Below are positions 61,031 to 64,000 of a stretch of 64,000 bases of DNA, one piece after another (the first letter of the stretch is position 1; each line of letters begins with the position of its first letter). The stretch is from contig NZ_LMSD01000002.1 in assembly GCF_001428045.1 (NCBI RefSeq), positions 812 through 64,811 of the forward strand, given 5' to 3'. The notes below the pieces were generated by a model. The model was not told the origin of the DNA, ran no database searches, and worked only from the letters and a program-made list of their open reading frames with translations. Position numbers and translations under genes: made by a program. Source of the DNA: Paenibacillus sp. Soil750 (GTDB taxonomy: Bacteria > Bacillota > Bacilli > Paenibacillales > NBRC-103111).

Positions 61031-62134
61031 TTATTTATGGGATTTTACCAAAATAGCTCTTGTACGCTTCCGTTGTTGCGCCGTCAAAGGCTGTACATAA
61101 GAGGCATCGCCATGAGGTGCAGCTCCTTTTATTTTACCTGCCGTATACGTGCCACCCGCAGCTGGAATAGCCGTACGTACCCCATAAGATGCCATAACAA
61201 CACCGATCGGATTACTTATTGAACGAGAGCCATCCGCTGGACCAGCGAAATTAAGCGCTACCGCATAGCGATCACTGGAACGGAGCCATACAGAGCCTGA
61301 ATCACCTGGAAGTGATACGGGACCCGAAGTTCCTACAATGACAGTCTGATTGCGAAACAACAGCGTACCTAAGCTGCCTCCATAAGTAACACGCACATCG
61401 ACATTATTAGACTCCACAGTTCCTCTTACAGCACCTGAAGTACGACCTGATTTAAACACTTGAAGTCCAACAGGATAGCTTAGAAGATGGCCTGGCACTG
61501 TAATTAAGTCGCCCGATGCACTGCGTAAATATTTTGGGTTTAATAGACTGTTTGAGGTTGGAAGGGCAATAGACGAATCCTGAAAATTAACTTCACCAGG
61601 ACGTAATGGCACAAATTGATACGCTCTCCCTACACGATCAGCCCCCGATGTTCCGCCATCTGCCGGACCAGGTTGAACCGTTTCGGAGAATGCAGAAGAA
61701 TTATTTCTGATCAGTACATGGTTGTTACTTAGGATGTAAAGTTGATTATTTTTGATTACGATTAAACCAGCAGTCCCTGTCGAGGAGGGATTCGTCTTAC
61801 CAATGCTCACCCCGCCAGGGACTGGACGATTTCTACTTTGAAAAGTAGTTGCCTTGTACACTTTGGGTTTAGGAGCCTTTAACACATGTGCTTTGAAAGA
61901 ATCCGCAGAGAGAAAACGCACAGGAACAGACGAACCTAATTTAGAAGCAACGCTTTTCAAATTATTTAATCCTGATGGCATGATTTTTTGATTGGTGTAC
62001 ACAATGACACTCGCACCCGCGGTTGGTTTTTTGGGATCTGCGTATCCGACGCCGACGCCCATAACCTCTGCCCTTTTCAATAATACAGGCGAGAGACGAT
62101 TCTTATGTTTCAGTGCTTCATGAAATGTTGCCAT
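61031..62134 (-). CDS. Trypsin/chymotrypsin-fold serine protease without signal peptide
   Basis: A 367-aa protein with a double-beta-barrel protease core. The triad can be read as His 139 (ILSNNHVLIRNN), Asp 186 (NFQDSSIALP) and Ser 279 (SLPGDSGSVW). Residues 1-100 are a separate N-terminal domain with VMGVGVGYADPKKPTAGASV, which recurs in uncharacterised bacterial proteins and looks similar to the plant NAL1 group. There is no signal peptide or membrane helix. ATG follows AAAAGGGG. Substrate and location unknown. Confidence 0.75.
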   Translation of the reverse strand: MATFHEALKHKNRLSPVLLKRAEVMGVGVGYADPKKPTAGASVIVYTNQKIMPSGLNNLKSVASKLGSSVPVRFLSADSFKAHVLKAPKPKVYKATTFQSRNRPVPGGVSIGKTNPSSTGTAGLIVIKNNQLYILSNNHVLIRNNSSAFSETVQPGPADGGTSGADRVGRAYQFVPLRPGEVNFQDSSIALPTSNSLLNPKYLRSASGDLITVPGHLLSYPVGLQVFKSGRTSGAVRGTVESNNVDVRVTYGGSLGTLLFRNQTVIVGTSGPVSLPGDSGSVWLRSSDRYAVALNFAGPADGSRSISNPIGVVMASYGVRTAIPAAGGTYTAGKIKGAAPHGDASYVQPLTAQQRKRTRAILVKSHK

Positions 62135-62223
62135 TCACATTCCCCTTTTCGTCATGTTGGTGCAGTGTATGCCAACTTGTACGATTCGGCATGATGCCTT
62201 TACCTAAGGAGCTGGCAGGAAAC

Positions 62224-62262
62224 AAAAAAAAGGCTAATGACCGATAGCGGGTCATTAGCCTT
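62224..62262 (-). terminator. Terminator of sbcC
   Basis: AAGGCTAATGACC-CGCTATC-GGTCATTAGCCTT hairpin followed by seven Ts on the minus strand. Between it and the protease start (62135-62223) I see nothing else. Confidence 0.88.
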
Positions 62263-62355
62263 CATTTAGGTGATAGAAATGAGGAGCGCAGCGTAGTGAA
62301 AGCTGTGCTCCATCGACTATTCCGTGTTCAAAAATAGACTTATTGAACAATTCAA

Positions 62356-64000
62356 TTAAAGTTCTTCAAGAGAAATACGACTCCCGCGGCCAGATGGTTC
62401 TGCGGGTTGAACAATTAATTTACGTACGAGTCGTGCACGGAGTTCGGGTACGTGAGAGATGACACCCACAGCTAATCGATCTGTATGCAGCTTCTCTAGC
62501 GCTCCTATGACCATGTCTAGCAACTCTTGGTCCAGTGTGCCGAAGCCCTCATCGAGGAAGAAAAACTCTAAAGGATATTCGCCTTTTAGCTGAATCTGAG
62601 CGGACAAGGCTAACGCTAATGCTAACGAGGTAAGGAAGGTTTCCCCACCAGAAAGCGTGCCAACTGGTCGCTTCACCCCACCATTCGCATCGTCACGAAT
62701 GACGAAGCCACCGCCAGAGTCGACCTCAATCCCATATCGTCGACGCGTTAACTCACCCAGTCGCTCAGATGCCGCGCGGCTTACTTGCATTAACTGCTCT
62801 TCGGCAAGGTACTCGACGAAGGCATTCGCCTTGAGCACGGCTTGCAGCTTGCCAAGCCGTTCTAGCAGCGTCGCCTGCTCAACGCGCTGCGCTTCGAGCT
62901 CGCACCAGCGCAAGTGCCGCGCAGCGAGCTCGCTGGCGCCCTGCGCCGCCTTAGCGCGCGCTTCCAGCGCGGCCTCGGCGCCGGCCTTCGCGTCGCTCAG
63001 CTGCGCCTGCGACTGCGCCCATTCGGCCGCGCTCAGCACGCGGCCCTGCAGCTTCGCTGCCAGCTGCGCCAGCTGGGCGCGCAGCGCCTGCTCGCGCTCG
63101 CGGTGCTCCGCCGCGAGCTGCGTCCACTGGCGGCGCTGCTCAGGCGCCAGCGCCGCGGCCTCTGCGGCTTCGCGCGATGCGAAGCCGCCTTTCTCGAGCG
63201 CGCTGGCCAGCGCGCGCTCGGTCTGCGCCAGCTGCCGCGCCGCGGCGGCAGCTGCTTCGGTGGCGGCGCTGTAGCGCTGCGCCGCCAGGGACTGCTCGCG
63301 CTGCGCAGCAGCGTGCGCGAGCTTGGTCATCTGCGCGAGCTGCCGCAGCTGTGCAAGCGCGGAGGTCGCCTCCGCGATGAGCTGCGGCACCGCCGCGCCA
63401 GGCGCGCGCAGAGCGAGCTGCCGCGACTTGTCGGCGGCGAGCAGCGCGAGCCCTTGCAGCCGCTCATGGAGCTGCAAAGCCGTACGCTCGCGCTCCTGCG
63501 CAGCAAGTTGCAGCTTGTCGATGTTGACGAGCAGCTCCTCGAGGAAAGGGATGCTTTTCTCAATTCGGCCACGCAGCTCATCCGCCATCCGCTCATGATC
63601 CAGGATCTGTTGGAGTTGTTCTTCAACAATTTCCCAGCTCAGCTCTGCGAATCGCTCTTGCCACTGGAGAACTTGATCTTGGATAGCAGCCGTCAGGCCA
63701 CTTAATCTAGCTTCAGCTTCTACAACCAAGCTAGCAGCCGCTTGCCCTTGCGCTCCTAGGACTAAATCTTGTTGTGTCAATTGTACGTGTTCTTTGAGCA
63801 AATGTTCATATGCCTTCCCAGATGCTTCCACTTGAGAAGCAAGGTTTTGAGAAGCTGAATTCACACTCTCCCATGCCTTGTTCCAATCTTCCAAGCTCAT
63901 GACCATAAGCGAACTAAGTGGACTTACTTGATCACCGATTTCTTGACCTGCTGCAGCTTCTTGAAGCGCAAGGTCCCGGCCAGCAACTTCTTCTATTTGT
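62356..64000 (-). CDS. sbcC: Exonuclease subunit SbcC (C-terminal part, cut by the window edge)
   Basis: SMC-like ATPase that works with SbcD to cut hairpins and protein-blocked DNA ends. The frame is open to the right edge, so the ATG at 63906 is internal. Visible are half of the long coiled coil (about 63900-62800, Ala/Glu/Gln-rich) and the C-terminal ATPase lobe: GTLSGGETFLTSLALALALS (signature), FFLDEGFGTLDQELLDMVI (Walker B) and VISHVPELRARL. The coiled-coil DNA is strongly GC-rich, unlike its neighbours. Antisense frames over it are shadows. Confidence 0.93.
   Translation of the reverse strand, partial: QIEEVAGRDLALQEAAAGQEIGDQVSPLSSLMVMSLEDWNKAWESVNSASQNLASQVEASGKAYEHLLKEHVQLTQQDLVLGAQGQAAASLVVEAEARLSGLTAAIQDQVLQWQERFAELSWEIVEEQLQQILDHERMADELRGRIEKSIPFLEELLVNIDKLQLAAQERERTALQLHERLQGLALLAADKSRQLALRAPGAAVPQLIAEATSALAQLRQLAQMTKLAHAAAQREQSLAAQRYSAATEAAAAAARQLAQTERALASALEKGGFASREAAEAAALAPEQRRQWTQLAAEHREREQALRAQLAQLAAKLQGRVLSAAEWAQSQAQLSDAKAGAEAALEARAKAAQGASELAARHLRWCELEAQRVEQATLLERLGKLQAVLKANAFVEYLAEEQLMQVSRAASERLGELTRRRYGIEVDSGGGFVIRDDANGGVKRPVGTLSGGETFLTSLALALALSAQIQLKGEYPLEFFFLDEGFGTLDQELLDMVIGALEKLHTDRLAVGVISHVPELRARLVRKLIVQPAEPSGRGSRISLEEL

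Noticed and set aside
62657-63705. Long open frames on the plus strand over sbcC (205 and 263 codons, Ala/Arg-rich)
   Set aside because: They are antisense to a clear SbcC reading frame, arise from the high GC content, and have no ribosome site or family match.
1-64000. CRISPR arrays, prophage, toxin-antitoxin or restriction systems
   Set aside because: No regularly spaced repeats, no phage structural genes and no such domains seen in any frame.

Overview
The window looks like chromosome of a Paenibacillus-type endospore-forming Firmicute. Reasons: the gene order of the B. subtilis sigA-dnaG-yqfL-recO-era-cdd-dgkA-ybeY-pgpH-phoH-yqfD-yqfC-floA-yqeY-rpsU block is kept; sporulation-linked genes are present (rsfA, yqfC, yqfD, a YhcN/YlaJ lipoprotein); the RNase P RNA is Bacillus type; bacillithiol synthesis (bshC) is present; ribosome-binding sites are strong AGGAGG type; and many starts are TTG or GTG. 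Most genes lie on the minus strand. The plus-strand genes are mainly lipoproteins, exported proteins and small accessory genes.

Layout. 1-404: the 3' end of an IS3-family element whose last 100 bp are repeated in tandem. 599-3507: ahcY and bshC behind one sigma-A-like promoter. 3664-9331: a complete oligopeptide ABC operon, oppA-B-C-D-F, whose promoter is flanked by two identical palindromes. 9721-18635: DUF3397, a PanE-like reductase, rsfA, DUF2626, a MidA-type methyltransferase, a lipoprotein, an orphan CwlO/PcsB-like coiled-coil protein, a small hypothetical, ylaK, a YlaJ/YhcN lipoprotein and a 47-aa gene. 18821-21844: two hypotheticals, ylaH and typA. 22000-34155: membrane and transport genes (MFS, TerC, HlyC/CorC), tRNA thiolation (cysteine desulfurase and thiI), a lytic transglycosylase, a short GH15 protein, DUF3907 and a subtilase with an unusual N-terminal region. 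34272-34695: rnpB.

34776-55299 is a housekeeping block on the minus strand: nif3-like, trmK, a DUF2157-like protein, sigA, dnaG, yqxD-like, yqfL, recO, a YqzL-like 50-aa gene, era, cdd, dgkA, ybeY, pgpH, phoH, yqfD, yqfC, a hypothetical, floA, nfeD, yqeY, rpsU, hit and rsgA. It covers DNA replication, sigma factor, ribosome and rRNA maturation, c-di-AMP breakdown and membrane microdomains. NfeD-FloA has an ECF (sigma-W-like) promoter. Compared with B. subtilis, glyQ, glyS and ccpN are absent between recO and yqfL.

55400-64000 is more accessory: an in-frame TetR-FAD oxidoreductase fusion with a perfect internal ribosome-binding site, a secreted GH26-like glycosidase with a stalk domain, a CapA-type lipoprotein, a chymotrypsin-fold protease with no signal peptide, and the C-terminal part of sbcC, whose coiled coil is very GC-rich. 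The TetR-flavoprotein fusion, with palindromes at its promoter, is the most unusual locus. I saw no CRISPR array, prophage, toxin-antitoxin pair or classical defence system.
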